DNA of 13,326 nucleotides from Verrucomicrobiota bacterium (GTDB lineage: Bacteria > Verrucomicrobiota > Verrucomicrobiia > Verrucomicrobiales > DEV007). The position numbers and the translations under genes were made by a program. Location of the stretch: the NCBI GenBank assembly GCA_020630835.1, contig JAHDIL010000008.1, positions 1 to 13,326 of the forward strand, in the 5' to 3' direction. The notes below the pieces were generated by a model that was given only the letters and a program-made list of their open reading frames with translations, was not told the origin of the DNA and did not search any database. This document shows, piece after piece, positions 1 through 6,611 of the stretch (position 1 is the stretch's first letter; each line of letters starts with the position of its first letter).

Positions 1-550
1 TGGCTTGCTTCTGTCCGCGCTTTTTTCCTCCGGTCAGCTGAAATTGGTGGAAAAACGGCTGCCCTGCCTCTCGAGTCCTCCAGGTGTCATCATCATAGAT
101 ATTGCTGTCCCACTCGAAGTTGTAATCAGTTTTTCCCAAGCGCTTTCTTTGCGCTTTCTTTCCGAAGGCCGCAGGACTCCCGCTAATCGATGTGTGATAG
201 CCTGCCTCTTGCAGCAGAGCCGGTATTGGTGTAACGCCGTCAGGTAGTTGAATTTTGAGAGCCCCTCGGCCGGAACGGTGGTGATGCGCGCCGATGGACG
301 TTTGATACATGCCAGTGATGAGGGCTGAGCGGCATGTTGAGCAGACGGGGGCAGTCACATAGGCGTTGGTAAAGAGGGTTCCTCGCTTGGCGAGACCGTC
401 AACGGCCGGTGTCTGGATGAGAGTTTCACCATAGCAGGAAAAATGAGCCGACATATCGTCGACAATGATCCAGACGATATTTGGTCGATCCTGAGGTATC
501 GCGCTAGTGCTGGCGAAGAGGGCTGCAATAAAAAGGAAAAAGTGTTTCAT
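1..550 (-). CDS. Secreted sulfatase (arylsulfatase family), 5' part only
   Basis: This is the first 183 residues of a formylglycine-dependent sulfatase; the rest lies beyond the left edge. It starts at the ATG complementary to 548-550. The protein begins with a signal peptide ([17 protein letters not shown]), so it is probably exported. [13 protein letters not shown] follows at 22-34, where the two Asp of VDD are metal ligands in the family. The modification motif is at 70-74 within [14 protein letters not shown], followed by the conserved [17 protein letters not shown]. The core reads C-S-T-C-R rather than the usual C-x-P/A-x-R: Cys70 and Arg74 are present but the Pro position is Thr. Such enzymes remove sulfate esters from polysaccharides or other organic sulfates, which fits a marine polysaccharide degrader; the substrate cannot be told. 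It lies 68 bp after the Nudix gene on the same strand. I see no clear ribosome binding site. Confidence 0.93.
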   Translation of the reverse strand, partial: MKHFFLFIAALFASTSAIPQDRPNIVWIIVDDMSAHFSCYGETLIQTPAVDGLAKRGTLFTNAYVTAPVCSTCRSALITGMYQTSIGAHHHRSGRGALKIQLPDGVTPIPALLQEAGYHTSISGSPAAFGKKAQRKRLGKTDYNFEWDSNIYDDDTWRTREAGQPFFHQFQLTGGKKRGQKQA

Positions 551-618
551 AAAGCGGTATTTCTGATCGAGCGGGAGTAAATAGGTTTTTGCGCGTCGGT
601 CTAGGGGCGGCATTGCGC

Positions 619-1185
619 TCACCGTAGATTCAGGTTCGCTTGCGCTGCGATCAGTCCTAGGACGGATACGGCATCGGTGATTTCTCCTGAGTGCGCCATT
701 TTGACGGCTTGAGCCAGAGGTATGTTGCGCACTTCGAGCTCCTCAGTTTCTTCGGGGCTGGCTTCGCCAAATGTGAGCCCTGTAGCCAGGTAAATGGTGC
801 AGCGCTCATCGGTTACGGAGTTGGAGAGAGAGATGTTGTCGAATAGCACCTCCCAATGAGTTGCGGCTAGGCCTGTTTCCTCTTTTAGCTCGCGTTGAGC
901 TGCCTCTAGGGGAAGCTCATCCTTCGGGCAGCCGCCTTCAGGTATTTCCCATTCATAGCTACCCAAGGCATAACGGAACTGGCCGACTAGATAGGTGTTG
1001 CCTTCCGCATCAACTGGGATCACCCCAATGGCTCGATTCTTGAAATGCACGAGACCGTAGATTCCGTCTTTCCCTGCAGGATTTGTGACCTGACTTTCGG
1101 TGACGCGGATCCAGGGATTGTCATAGACTTGTGATCGCGAAAGTGTAGTCCATGGAGAAAGATCAGGGTCTACAGGCTTATCCAT
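619..1185 (-). CDS. Nudix hydrolase, ADP-ribose pyrophosphatase type
   Basis: A 188-residue Nudix hydrolase, probably splitting ADP-ribose (or a related nucleotide sugar) into AMP and a sugar phosphate in the cytoplasm. The full Nudix box G-x5-E-x7-REL-x-EE-x-G is at residues 84-105 (GGCPKDE, then [10 protein letters not shown]), giving the Mg-binding Glu pair. The upstream stretch [18 protein letters not shown] is typical of the ADP-ribose pyrophosphatase subgroup. The frame stays open upstream to 1305, but that extension would run through the aldolase terminator and into the aldolase gene, so I chose the ATG at 1183-1185 ([12 protein letters not shown]). Only about 16 nt separate this start from the terminator T-run, and the ribosome binding site is poor. 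It may be expressed by readthrough from the aldolase gene. The exact substrate is uncertain. Confidence 0.9.
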   Translation of the reverse strand: MDKPVDPDLSPWTTLSRSQVYDNPWIRVTESQVTNPAGKDGIYGLVHFKNRAIGVIPVDAEGNTYLVGQFRYALGSYEWEIPEGGCPKDELPLEAAQRELKEETGLAATHWEVLFDNISLSNSVTDERCTIYLATGLTFGEASPEETEELEVRNIPLAQAVKMAHSGEITDAVSVLGLIAAQANLNLR

Positions 1186-1201
1186 CACTTCATTTTTACC
1201 C

Positions 1202-1239
1202 AAAAAAAACCGATCCAGCATGAGCCAGATCGGTTTTTT
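1202..1239 (-). terminator. Intrinsic terminator after the aldolase gene
   Basis: Inverted repeat with arms at 1204-1215 and 1228-1239 (core ACCGATC / GATCGGT) and a 12-nt loop. On the minus strand it is followed by a run of eight T (the A-run 1202-1209). It starts about 20 nt after the aldolase stop codon. T residues flank it on the other strand too, so it could work in both directions. It ends about 16 nt before the Nudix start codon. Confidence 0.88.
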
Positions 1240-1258
1240 GAGATTTTTGGCGTTTTGG

Positions 1259-2293
1259 CTAGACCTGTCCTGCGATGGATTTACCAGTGGCCAACAGATC
1301 GTCACAGGCCTCAGCGATACGAGCGGCCATGCCCTCCTCCGCAGCCTTCAGGTAGGCACGGGGGTCGTAAGCTTTCTTATTGCCAATTTCGTCATCGACC
1401 TTCAGCACACCATCGTAGTTTTGGAACATGTGATGGGCAATGGGGCGAGTAAACGCATATTGCGTGTCGGTGTCTACATTCATCTTGATGACACCGTAGC
1501 CGAGCGTCTCGCGGATTTCTTCGAGAGTTGAACCTGATCCTCCATGGAAAACTAGATCAAACTCGGAGTCGGCACCGTATTTGGTCATAACCGCTTCCTG
1601 CCCTTGCTTGAGGATTTCTGGGCGCAGTTTGACGGCGCCAGGCTTGTAGTGGCCATGCACATTTCCGAAAGTAGCAGCGAAGGTGAACCGACCAATGTTT
1701 GCGAGGGACTCGTGAACAGCCATCATGTCCTCTGGTGTGGTGTAGAGGGACTCTTCTGGTGTGTCTTCTGTGCCTGCTGCGCCTTCCTCTTCACCTCCTA
1801 CCACGCCGGCTTCGACCTCGAGGACGATTTCGTGCTCCACGCAAGTCTTGAGATACTTTTGAGAGATCTCCATGTTTTCCGCCAGAGGGAGCTCAGAGGC
1901 GTCCAGCATGTGGTTCTGGAAAAGGTTGTTTTCTCCTCGTGCTCGACGCCGCGCGGTCTCCTCGATCAGCGGGTCAAGGAAGTCTGGTGCCACGTGGGGG
2001 CGGCAGTGATCGGTGTTCAGAGCGATGAGCACATTATACTGCTCGGCGAGACGGTGCGTTAGCTCCGCCAAGGCAATAGTGCCTAGAACCTGGTTTTTGT
2101 GATTGAGGCCAGAAGCGAATTGGCCAGCTCCGGTGGAAAACTGGATAATTCCATCCGAGTTTTGATCAGCAAACGCTTTGAGAGCAGCGTTGATCGTGGT
2201 GAGGCTTGAGCAGTTGATCGCAGGGTAGGCGTATCCACCTTTCTGCGCGGCATCAAGCATAGCTTCGAACTGTTTGGGTGTTGCAACTGGCAT
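1259..2293 (-). CDS. fba: Class II fructose-bisphosphate aldolase
   Basis: A 344-residue Zn-dependent aldolase that interconverts fructose 1,6-bisphosphate with glyceraldehyde 3-phosphate and dihydroxyacetone phosphate in glycolysis and gluconeogenesis. Length and sequence match the long class IIA form found in E. coli and actinobacteria. Visible motifs: LNTDHC with the catalytic Asp95 and Zn-ligand His96; LEVEAGVVGGEEEG (158-171), the metal Glu and flexible catalytic loop; TFGNVHGHYKPG with His214; FHGGSG (249-254) with the last Zn His250 and the phosphate-binding Gly/Ser; and NVDTDTQ (272-278) for the second phosphate. All key residues are present. The start is the ATG complementary to 2291-2293, with a weak AAGAAG about 8 nt upstream. 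It is divergent from the pilin-like gene and closed by a strong terminator. Confidence 0.97.
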   Translation of the reverse strand: MPVATPKQFEAMLDAAQKGGYAYPAINCSSLTTINAALKAFADQNSDGIIQFSTGAGQFASGLNHKNQVLGTIALAELTHRLAEQYNVLIALNTDHCRPHVAPDFLDPLIEETARRRARGENNLFQNHMLDASELPLAENMEISQKYLKTCVEHEIVLEVEAGVVGGEEEGAAGTEDTPEESLYTTPEDMMAVHESLANIGRFTFAATFGNVHGHYKPGAVKLRPEILKQGQEAVMTKYGADSEFDLVFHGGSGSTLEEIRETLGYGVIKMNVDTDTQYAFTRPIAHHMFQNYDGVLKVDDEIGNKKAYDPRAYLKAAEEGMAARIAEACDDLLATGKSIAGQV

Positions 2294-2407
2294 AGTGCGG
2301 CTTCTTTACCCCCATTCAACCGTCACGCAAGTGATGATGTTGCCAAAAACGATATGGAACTGCTGAAAACTGAATTCTCGCGCGATTTGAAATTTTCGCG
2401 ACAGTCC

Positions 2408-2437
2408 TTGACGCAAGCTTGCCAAGCTCGCTAGCAT
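2408..2437 (+). promoter_or_regulatory. Candidate sigma70-type promoter for the pilin-like gene
   Basis: TTGACG at 2408-2413 and TAGCAT at 2432-2437, separated by 18 nt. Transcription would start near 2444, which argues for the ATG at 2469 over the GTG at 2439 as start of the next gene. This is a match by eye to the consensus only; the -10 box matches four of six positions. Confidence 0.4.
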
Positions 2438-2468
2438 AGTGGCTCGTAAGAACCTTTTCGAGAAACTG

Positions 2469-3392
2469 ATGACCTTAAAAAAACTGCCCTTTTGCCGCCG
2501 CGTTACAGGCCCAACTTCCGCCATGACCCTTATTGAGCTGCTTGTGGTCATTGCCATCCTTGGGATTCTTGCCACCATTGGGGGCACTCAGTTCCCCAAG
2601 ATTTTTACCCGCGCGCAGGCGATGAAGGAGATGAAAAATCTTCAGCTCATTGGGCAATCCACCATAGAGTTAGCTATAGATCGCGCCAATAAGCTGCCTT
2701 CTCCGCAATATCCGGGAGATATGCAGGTCCCCGAGGGCCGCTCTGAGGACAGCTTTTTCCCGAAATACTGGAATTATGGCGAGACGGGCCTTTGGCTGGA
2801 TGGAGCGGTTTTCGGGAATGCTATCCTTCGGCAAGTAGCTGAGCCTCGTGAAGATGAAGAGGAGGGCGAGGCGGCGCCAACATCAGATGACTCAGAGGGA
2901 AGCGTTGCTGGTTACGAGTGGGACGCAGATGGGAGCCATCTGGACGGGACAATCTTCGTTAGTAAAGAATCGATCAAGGGTAATCGAGAGGAAGAAGATC
3001 TGCACTTTCACAGCTATGCCATGAACGCAAGTATCCTGCCGGATCGGATTTATCGAGCTTTGGGCCAGAGCGATTTGTTTCTTACTGAGAAGTCGTTGTC
3101 AAACATTGAGGATCCTTCAAGAACTATGCTCTTTATCGATTGCTCTGAGACAAATGTTATTTATCAGGATCAGATTGACCTCATTAGAGAAACTGCCGAG
3201 CAGCGCAGAGATAATAAGCATATTGCCGCAGTATTCGTGGATGGCCATGGGGAGTTGATCAAACCGGAAAACCTGCCGGATCCACAGGGACAGCCTTCGC
3301 CGGAGCAAATCAACGCCGGTATCTTAGAGGAACAGTTGAAGCGCGAAGCACGGTCTTTCTGGACTGGTTCGCCGAAAGTTCAGCAGGAGTAG
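2469..3392 (+). CDS. Prepilin-like (type II pseudopilin-type) protein
   Basis: A 307-residue protein with an N-terminal type IV prepilin/pseudopilin signal: a basic leader (MTLKKLPFCRRV), then MTLIELLVVIAILGILA at 19-35, which gives Glu at +5 and the hydrophobic spine. Cleavage would fall after Ala18, so the residue before the cut is Ala rather than the usual Gly. The rest is soluble, with an acidic stretch around residues 128-150 (EDEEEGEAAPTSDDSEG). The C-terminal half resembles the H-X9-DG proteins abundant in Planctomycetota and Verrucomicrobiota, but the motif is degenerate: VFVDGHGE has Asp (248) where the His is expected. GTG at 2439 is an alternative start, adding ten residues; I prefer ATG because the candidate promoter overlaps the GTG. 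Its role is unknown: surface fibre, secretion or an envelope protein. No secretion genes are nearby. Confidence 0.82.
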   Translation: MTLKKLPFCRRVTGPTSAMTLIELLVVIAILGILATIGGTQFPKIFTRAQAMKEMKNLQLIGQSTIELAIDRANKLPSPQYPGDMQVPEGRSEDSFFPKYWNYGETGLWLDGAVFGNAILRQVAEPREDEEEGEAAPTSDDSEGSVAGYEWDADGSHLDGTIFVSKESIKGNREEEDLHFHSYAMNASILPDRIYRALGQSDLFLTEKSLSNIEDPSRTMLFIDCSETNVIYQDQIDLIRETAEQRRDNKHIAAVFVDGHGELIKPENLPDPQGQPSPEQINAGILEEQLKREARSFWTGSPKVQQE

Positions 3393-3421
3393 TAACCGGA
3401 GTCTCTCTAGCCTGTAATTGC

Positions 3422-4402
3422 TCAGGGCACGACCCGCAGCGTTACCTGGGATAGCCCTGGCGTTTGGCTGCGGTCTGATTTTTTGAGTTGGTCCATGGTC
3501 ACCGCGAATTCGCCTGAGGTGACAGCTGATTGCGCTGCCTGAGCCAGCTTCTCCGCGTCATCATCGGCAGCGTGTCTCACCACTAGCTGGAATTGGGGCT
3601 CGGGTCTCTCTCCGCGAGCAAAAACCCAGAGTAGGTCCTGCATCAGGCGCTTGGCTCGGAGGTGTTGACCAGGCTCATCTTTCGATAGATCGATAGCACC
3701 GAGAGCTGTTGATAGCTCTCCGATCCTGCTCTCCGTTTTGTTTTGGATGCCACTAAAATCAATCTCAACTCCTTCAAGAAACTTGCCTGCTCGCGTGGGG
3801 AAGGTCGCTAATTCGGGTTCGTGTATGGAACCTTTTAGTAACCAGCGATTCCCATTGATTTCAATTCTCACATCCTCCATTTCTACAGGGAAGCGCGCTT
3901 TGAGCGATTGTTGCGAAAGTCGTCGGAAATTTATCGTCTGAGCCTGTTCAAAAGCCTCTTTGGAAGCCGCTGACTCATGGCGAAGAGCTGCTAGTTCAGC
4001 TGCGCGGGCTTCCGTCAAACGTGCGAGCTCTGCCTGACGGGCTTCCGCGGCCGGGGAGTCAGGAAAATAAGCGGGCAGAGTTTTTAGGGATAGGGAATCC
4101 GCATTTAGGCCATGGTCCCGAACTGTGCGCTCGATCGACGACGCGACACTCTCATCTGGCCCGTCAGCCCAGACGACAAGATGTCGGCTGAAAAGACCCG
4201 TTCGGTGAACGTTGATGAGTCGAAATTTCTGGTCACCCGAAATGTCCGAGATGGCCGCGTTCCACTTCTGATCCATCGACCAAACTAGACCTACGCCTAC
4301 TAGCGTAGTCGCCAAAAAGACAAGGTTGAGGATTCCTAGGACTAGGGCTGCCAGGGATGGCGAGCGCTTAGGGAGACCTGATTCTGATGTCAAAGGATCC
4401 AT
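3422..4402 (-). CDS. Membrane-anchored protein of unknown function
   Basis: I do not recognise this 326-residue protein. One hydrophobic segment at about 18-43 (LAALVLGILNLVFLATTLVG and on) would anchor it in the membrane, most of the chain probably being periplasmic. Residues 117-155 are rich in Ala, Glu and Arg with heptad-like spacing (ARQAELARLTEARAAELAAL) and probably form a coiled coil. On either side are alpha/beta-looking regions; segments such as HLVVWADGPDESVASSIERT and the C-terminal FQLVVRHAADDDAEKLAQAA look superficially like BON-type modules, but that is only an impression. The start lies 12 nt after the stop of the DUF6576-like tail of the upstream rhomboid gene, so the two are probably one transcript. 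No terminator is visible after it; it converges with the pilin-like gene across 29 bp. Confidence 0.8.
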   Translation of the reverse strand: MDPLTSESGLPKRSPSLAALVLGILNLVFLATTLVGVGLVWSMDQKWNAAISDISGDQKFRLINVHRTGLFSRHLVVWADGPDESVASSIERTVRDHGLNADSLSLKTLPAYFPDSPAAEARQAELARLTEARAAELAALRHESAASKEAFEQAQTINFRRLSQQSLKARFPVEMEDVRIEINGNRWLLKGSIHEPELATFPTRAGKFLEGVEIDFSGIQNKTESRIGELSTALGAIDLSKDEPGQHLRAKRLMQDLLWVFARGERPEPQFQLVVRHAADDDAEKLAQAAQSAVTSGEFAVTMDQLKKSDRSQTPGLSQVTLRVVP

Positions 4403-4414
4403 TAGGCAATGCCG

Positions 4415-4564
4415 CTACGAGTTTTGGCCCCCTTTATCAAGGCGTTTTGAGAGCTTTTGGCTTCCTTTTTCTAGGATTGCCCGTTCCTCATCGCTTAGGC
4501 TTTGAAAGCCTTTTTCATTAATTTTATCGAGGATGGAATCGATGTTTTGCGACAGAACCTTTTT
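4415..4564 (-). CDS. DUF6576-like C-terminal domain of the rhomboid gene, in a shifted frame
   Basis: This frame encodes LSQNIDSILDKINEKGFQS followed by LSDEERAILEKGSQKLSK. From memory this matches the small DUF6576 domain (ILDKI..KG..SL..EE...L...S) found at the C-terminus of many rhomboid-family proteins. It has no plausible start of its own: the frame is open up to an ATG complementary to 4613-4615, but that part overlaps the rhomboid coding region. Removing one A from the six-A run at 4560-4565 joins the frames as ..RKPLKKVLSQNIDSIL.., giving a protein of about 299 residues counted from 5315 (293 from 5297). The next gene begins 12 nt after this stop, a normal operon spacing, which supports real translation of this segment. 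It is therefore best read as the lost or frameshifted tail of the rhomboid gene. Confidence 0.7.
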   Translation of the reverse strand, partial: KKVLSQNIDSILDKINEKGFQSLSDEERAILEKGSQKLSKRLDKGGQNS

Positions 4565-5297
4565 TGAGGGGTTTCCGCTTTCTCTGCTTTTTCGCGCTCG
4601 TGGTGGAAGCCTCATCGCGGAGAATACGAATGGCAGGAAAGCCTAGTGAGGGATGCTTAACCATGAGAAAACCAATCCCGAGAGCAGCCAGATTACCCAA
4701 AGCTCCGGTCGCTACAGGACCGCCGGTGAGTTGCCAAATTACTAAAACAGCGTTTAGGCAGAGAATAACGGTAAACAGGGTTCGCACCTTGAACGTCACC
4801 GGGATCACGAAAAATAGAAGCAGACGGATCTGCTCGAAGGGAACTTTTCGCCCGAGATAGCCGATCATAGCAGCGACTCCCGTTCCTGCTCCGAGGATAG
4901 GCGCAGAAAGCGGAGGGATTATGGCGCTCACGGCAACCTGTGCCACCCCACCAAGTAGCGCTCCGGCTATAAACAGGCGCAGAATAAGCCCGCTGTCTGC
5001 GAAGGCGCCGAAAAGCCGCCCGATGAAAAAGAGCACAAGCAGTGAGAAGAGGGCCGTGAACGGAACTTCGTGGGTAAAGGGATGGCTCAAAAGCCGCCAA
5101 ACTTGCCCGCTCTTCAGCGTATCCCATGATAAAAAACCTAGGTCTAGGCCATGTGATCGGAGGAAAAAGTAGTCCACCACAAACCACGTCACGCTGATGA
5201 CAATGATCCAACCAATAGGGCTCCAGCGCCCCGGTTGGCGCAGCCGATCCAAAGGGGAGCCGGGATCTCTCATGTAATCGCGGGAGTAGATGCTCAT
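4524..5297 (-). CDS. Rhomboid-fold membrane protein, probably catalytically inactive; frameshifted at its 3' end
   Basis: A polytopic inner-membrane protein (257 residues as read) with about six hydrophobic segments. Rhomboid hallmarks are visible, numbered from the longer start at 5315: WRLLSHPFTHEVPFTALFSL at 73-92 corresponds to the W-R/Q-L-x-T-x-x-F-x-H loop, and ILGAGTGVAAMIGYLG at 140-155 to the usual LGASGAVFGLLG. The catalytic Ser of GxSG is not present (GAGTG), and the His of the last helix (AHLGG in active enzymes) is replaced in GALGNLAALGIGFL. It is therefore probably a pseudorhomboid that binds or handles membrane proteins without cutting them. I chose the ATG at 5295-5297 (MSIYSRDYMRD); ATG 5313-5315 adds six residues, and neither has a good ribosome binding site. 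The last 11 residues after KPLKK look like out-of-frame reading; the natural tail lies in the adjacent frame. Confidence 0.8.
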   Translation of the reverse strand: MSIYSRDYMRDPGSPLDRLRQPGRWSPIGWIIVISVTWFVVDYFFLRSHGLDLGFLSWDTLKSGQVWRLLSHPFTHEVPFTALFSLLVLFFIGRLFGAFADSGLILRLFIAGALLGGVAQVAVSAIIPPLSAPILGAGTGVAAMIGYLGRKVPFEQIRLLLFFVIPVTFKVRTLFTVILCLNAVLVIWQLTGGPVATGALGNLAALGIGFLMVKHPSLGFPAIRILRDEASTTSAKKQRKRKPLKKGSVAKHRFHPR

Positions 5298-5466
5298 CTC
5301 TTTTGGTGAGAGCATCAGGCCATGGTGGTGAGAGTTCCACTGCTAATTTTTCATCCGCGAGTTCTAGCAATCCAAAAGCCAAGAAGATCTTAGGGGGAAA
5401 CTGGCGAGAGTAGCGCCCATAGCCAAGGTGCGGATGCTTCTATCCGTTCTCGCTCAAAGTAGAATG

Positions 5467-5542
5467 AGGAATGACGAAGCAAGCTTCACGATTTCCAAGA
5501 GTGGCAAGAGCAGGGAAATTCGCTTTGCTTGCCCTCGTTCCT
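5467..5542. repeat. Imperfect inverted repeat in the gap between the rhomboid and ABC ATPase genes
   Basis: The stretch 5316-5608 has no convincing gene. Its middle holds an imperfect inverted repeat: 5467-5496 pairs with 5514-5542 (AGGAA/TTCCT, CGA/TCG, GCAAGC/GCTTGC, CGA/TCG and TTTCC/GGAAA blocks) around a 17-nt loop. The following stretch (about 5536-5560) is reminiscent of intergenic REP-like sequences. It could be a REP-like element, a decayed MITE or an mRNA-stabilising hairpin. Two short palindromes follow nearer the ABC stop (TTGGAGCCTCCAA at 5591-5603 and AATCCTCAGGATT at 5563-5575); neither has a good T-run. Confidence 0.45.
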
Positions 5543-5608
5543 GCGAAAGCCCGCAAGGGAGAAATCCTCAGGATTGATTGGAAAAGGGAGTTGGAGCCTC
5601 CAAACCTA

Positions 5609-6445
5609 TCAAACCACTTCGCCTTCCGGAGCGAATTCATCACCAAAATACAGCCGGTATCTCCCCAGGCGAGATCGTAGTTTCAGATCTCCGTCAAAGG
5701 CTCGGCTCATGCTTAGTGAATTAAGTGCACGTCGTTTTTCCCCCTGCGAGACTCCCTCTCCGTCTTTCAATACCAGAGCATGAGTAATGGCAGGAATGAT
5801 CTCCTCTACATGGTGAGTAACGAGCACCAGTGATTTAAAAGTGCGCTTCGTAGTGAGGGTCTCTAGAAATTGCAGGAATGTTTCTCTTGCCACCGGATCG
5901 AGACCTGCGCAGGGCTCATCGAGCACAAGGAGGTCAAGCTTAGGAGTCAGCAGAGCTCGTGCGATCAAAACTCGTTGGCGTTCCCCTTGAGATAGCACTG
6001 CCCAGGGACGGTCGGCCAAATCCTCGGCGCTGACTTTTTCGAGGGCTTTCTTCGCCGCTTTCTCCTCGATCTCGGTTTTTTCGGCCTGCCCCCATAGATT
6101 GATGGCAGCATACTTGCCTGAGCGAACAACTTCTAAAGCGGTTTCACCTTCATCGATCGCCTGGGCTAGGCTGCTGGATACGAAGCCGATGCGTTTGCGC
6201 CATTCGTCCCAGTTCTGGTGTTCGGTGGAAATGGCATCCTCGCGATCTTTCATCCCGACGGCACCAGTGGTTGGCGTCAAGTATCCCATAAGGACGCGGA
6301 GCAGGGAGGTCTTCCCTGAACCGTTGCCGCCGATGACGACCCAATGCTGACCGGACTCGATATCCCAGGAAATGTTGTTTAGAATGGAAACTCCATCGCG
6401 GCGGACGGAGATATTGTTCATAGACACCAGTGAGCGTTTTGCCAT
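5609..6445 (-). CDS. Stand-alone ABC transporter ATP-binding protein (YlmA/ModF-like)
   Basis: A 278-residue ABC ATPase with every core motif: Walker A GGNGSGKTS (39-47), Q-loop region GFVSSSLAQ (87-95), signature LSQGERQR (152-159), Walker B DLLVLDEPCAGLD (171-183) and the H-loop His211 in LVTHHVEE. It has no membrane segments. The overall form, including the THALVLKDG-type stretch near 221, resembles the YlmA/ModF group of single ATPases related to molybdate and iron uptake systems, but no permease or binding protein is encoded nearby, so the substrate is unknown. The frame is open upstream to 6598; I chose the ATG complementary to 6443-6445 (MAKRSLVSMNNISV) because conserved ABC sequence starts there and the upstream part is unlike protein. 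It is divergent from tal. Confidence 0.9.
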   Translation of the reverse strand: MAKRSLVSMNNISVRRDGVSILNNISWDIESGQHWVVIGGNGSGKTSLLRVLMGYLTPTTGAVGMKDREDAISTEHQNWDEWRKRIGFVSSSLAQAIDEGETALEVVRSGKYAAINLWGQAEKTEIEEKAAKKALEKVSAEDLADRPWAVLSQGERQRVLIARALLTPKLDLLVLDEPCAGLDPVARETFLQFLETLTTKRTFKSLVLVTHHVEEIIPAITHALVLKDGEGVSQGEKRRALNSLSMSRAFDGDLKLRSRLGRYRLYFGDEFAPEGEVV

Positions 6446-6611
6446 AGGCAGGAAGATAGGCAAAGGCGTGGGGCGTTGCCAACCAAATTCCGAAAACATC
6501 AGCGAAGCCGCGCAGTATGAGCGTTTTCCATACAGAAAATGAAGAAATTGTCGCTTTGAGGCGCATGGTTTCCATAGACAAGACTCGCTATCGCCCACAG
6601 GCTTAGGGCCT

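Noticed and set aside
5..247. Plus-strand open frame at the left edge
   Set aside because: Opposite strand of the sulfatase, which has a signal peptide, metal Asp pair and modification motif.
1186..1305. N-terminal extension of the Nudix gene
   Set aside because: It would run through the aldolase terminator and overlap the aldolase 3' end; Nudix similarity begins after the ATG at 1183-1185.
1604..2062. Plus-strand open frame opposite the aldolase gene
   Set aside because: Antisense shadow of a complete, fully motif-supported aldolase.
4693..5382. A 229-codon minus-strand open frame overlapping the rhomboid gene in another frame
   Set aside because: The rhomboid frame shows membrane segments and family motifs; the alternative is rich in Arg/Ser/Cys with no hydrophobic pattern.
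5440..5783. Short open frames on both strands in the gap before the ABC ATPase stop
   Set aside because: They overlap the inverted repeat or the ABC gene, have no ribosome binding sites and encode low-complexity basic peptides.
6548..6576. Possible tal promoter (TTGTCG with TCCATA)
   Set aside because: The -10 box matches the consensus at too few positions to report.
6446..6598. N-terminal extension of the ABC ATPase
   Set aside because: The extra 51 residues are unlike protein for this family, and the region is the intergenic space shared with tal.
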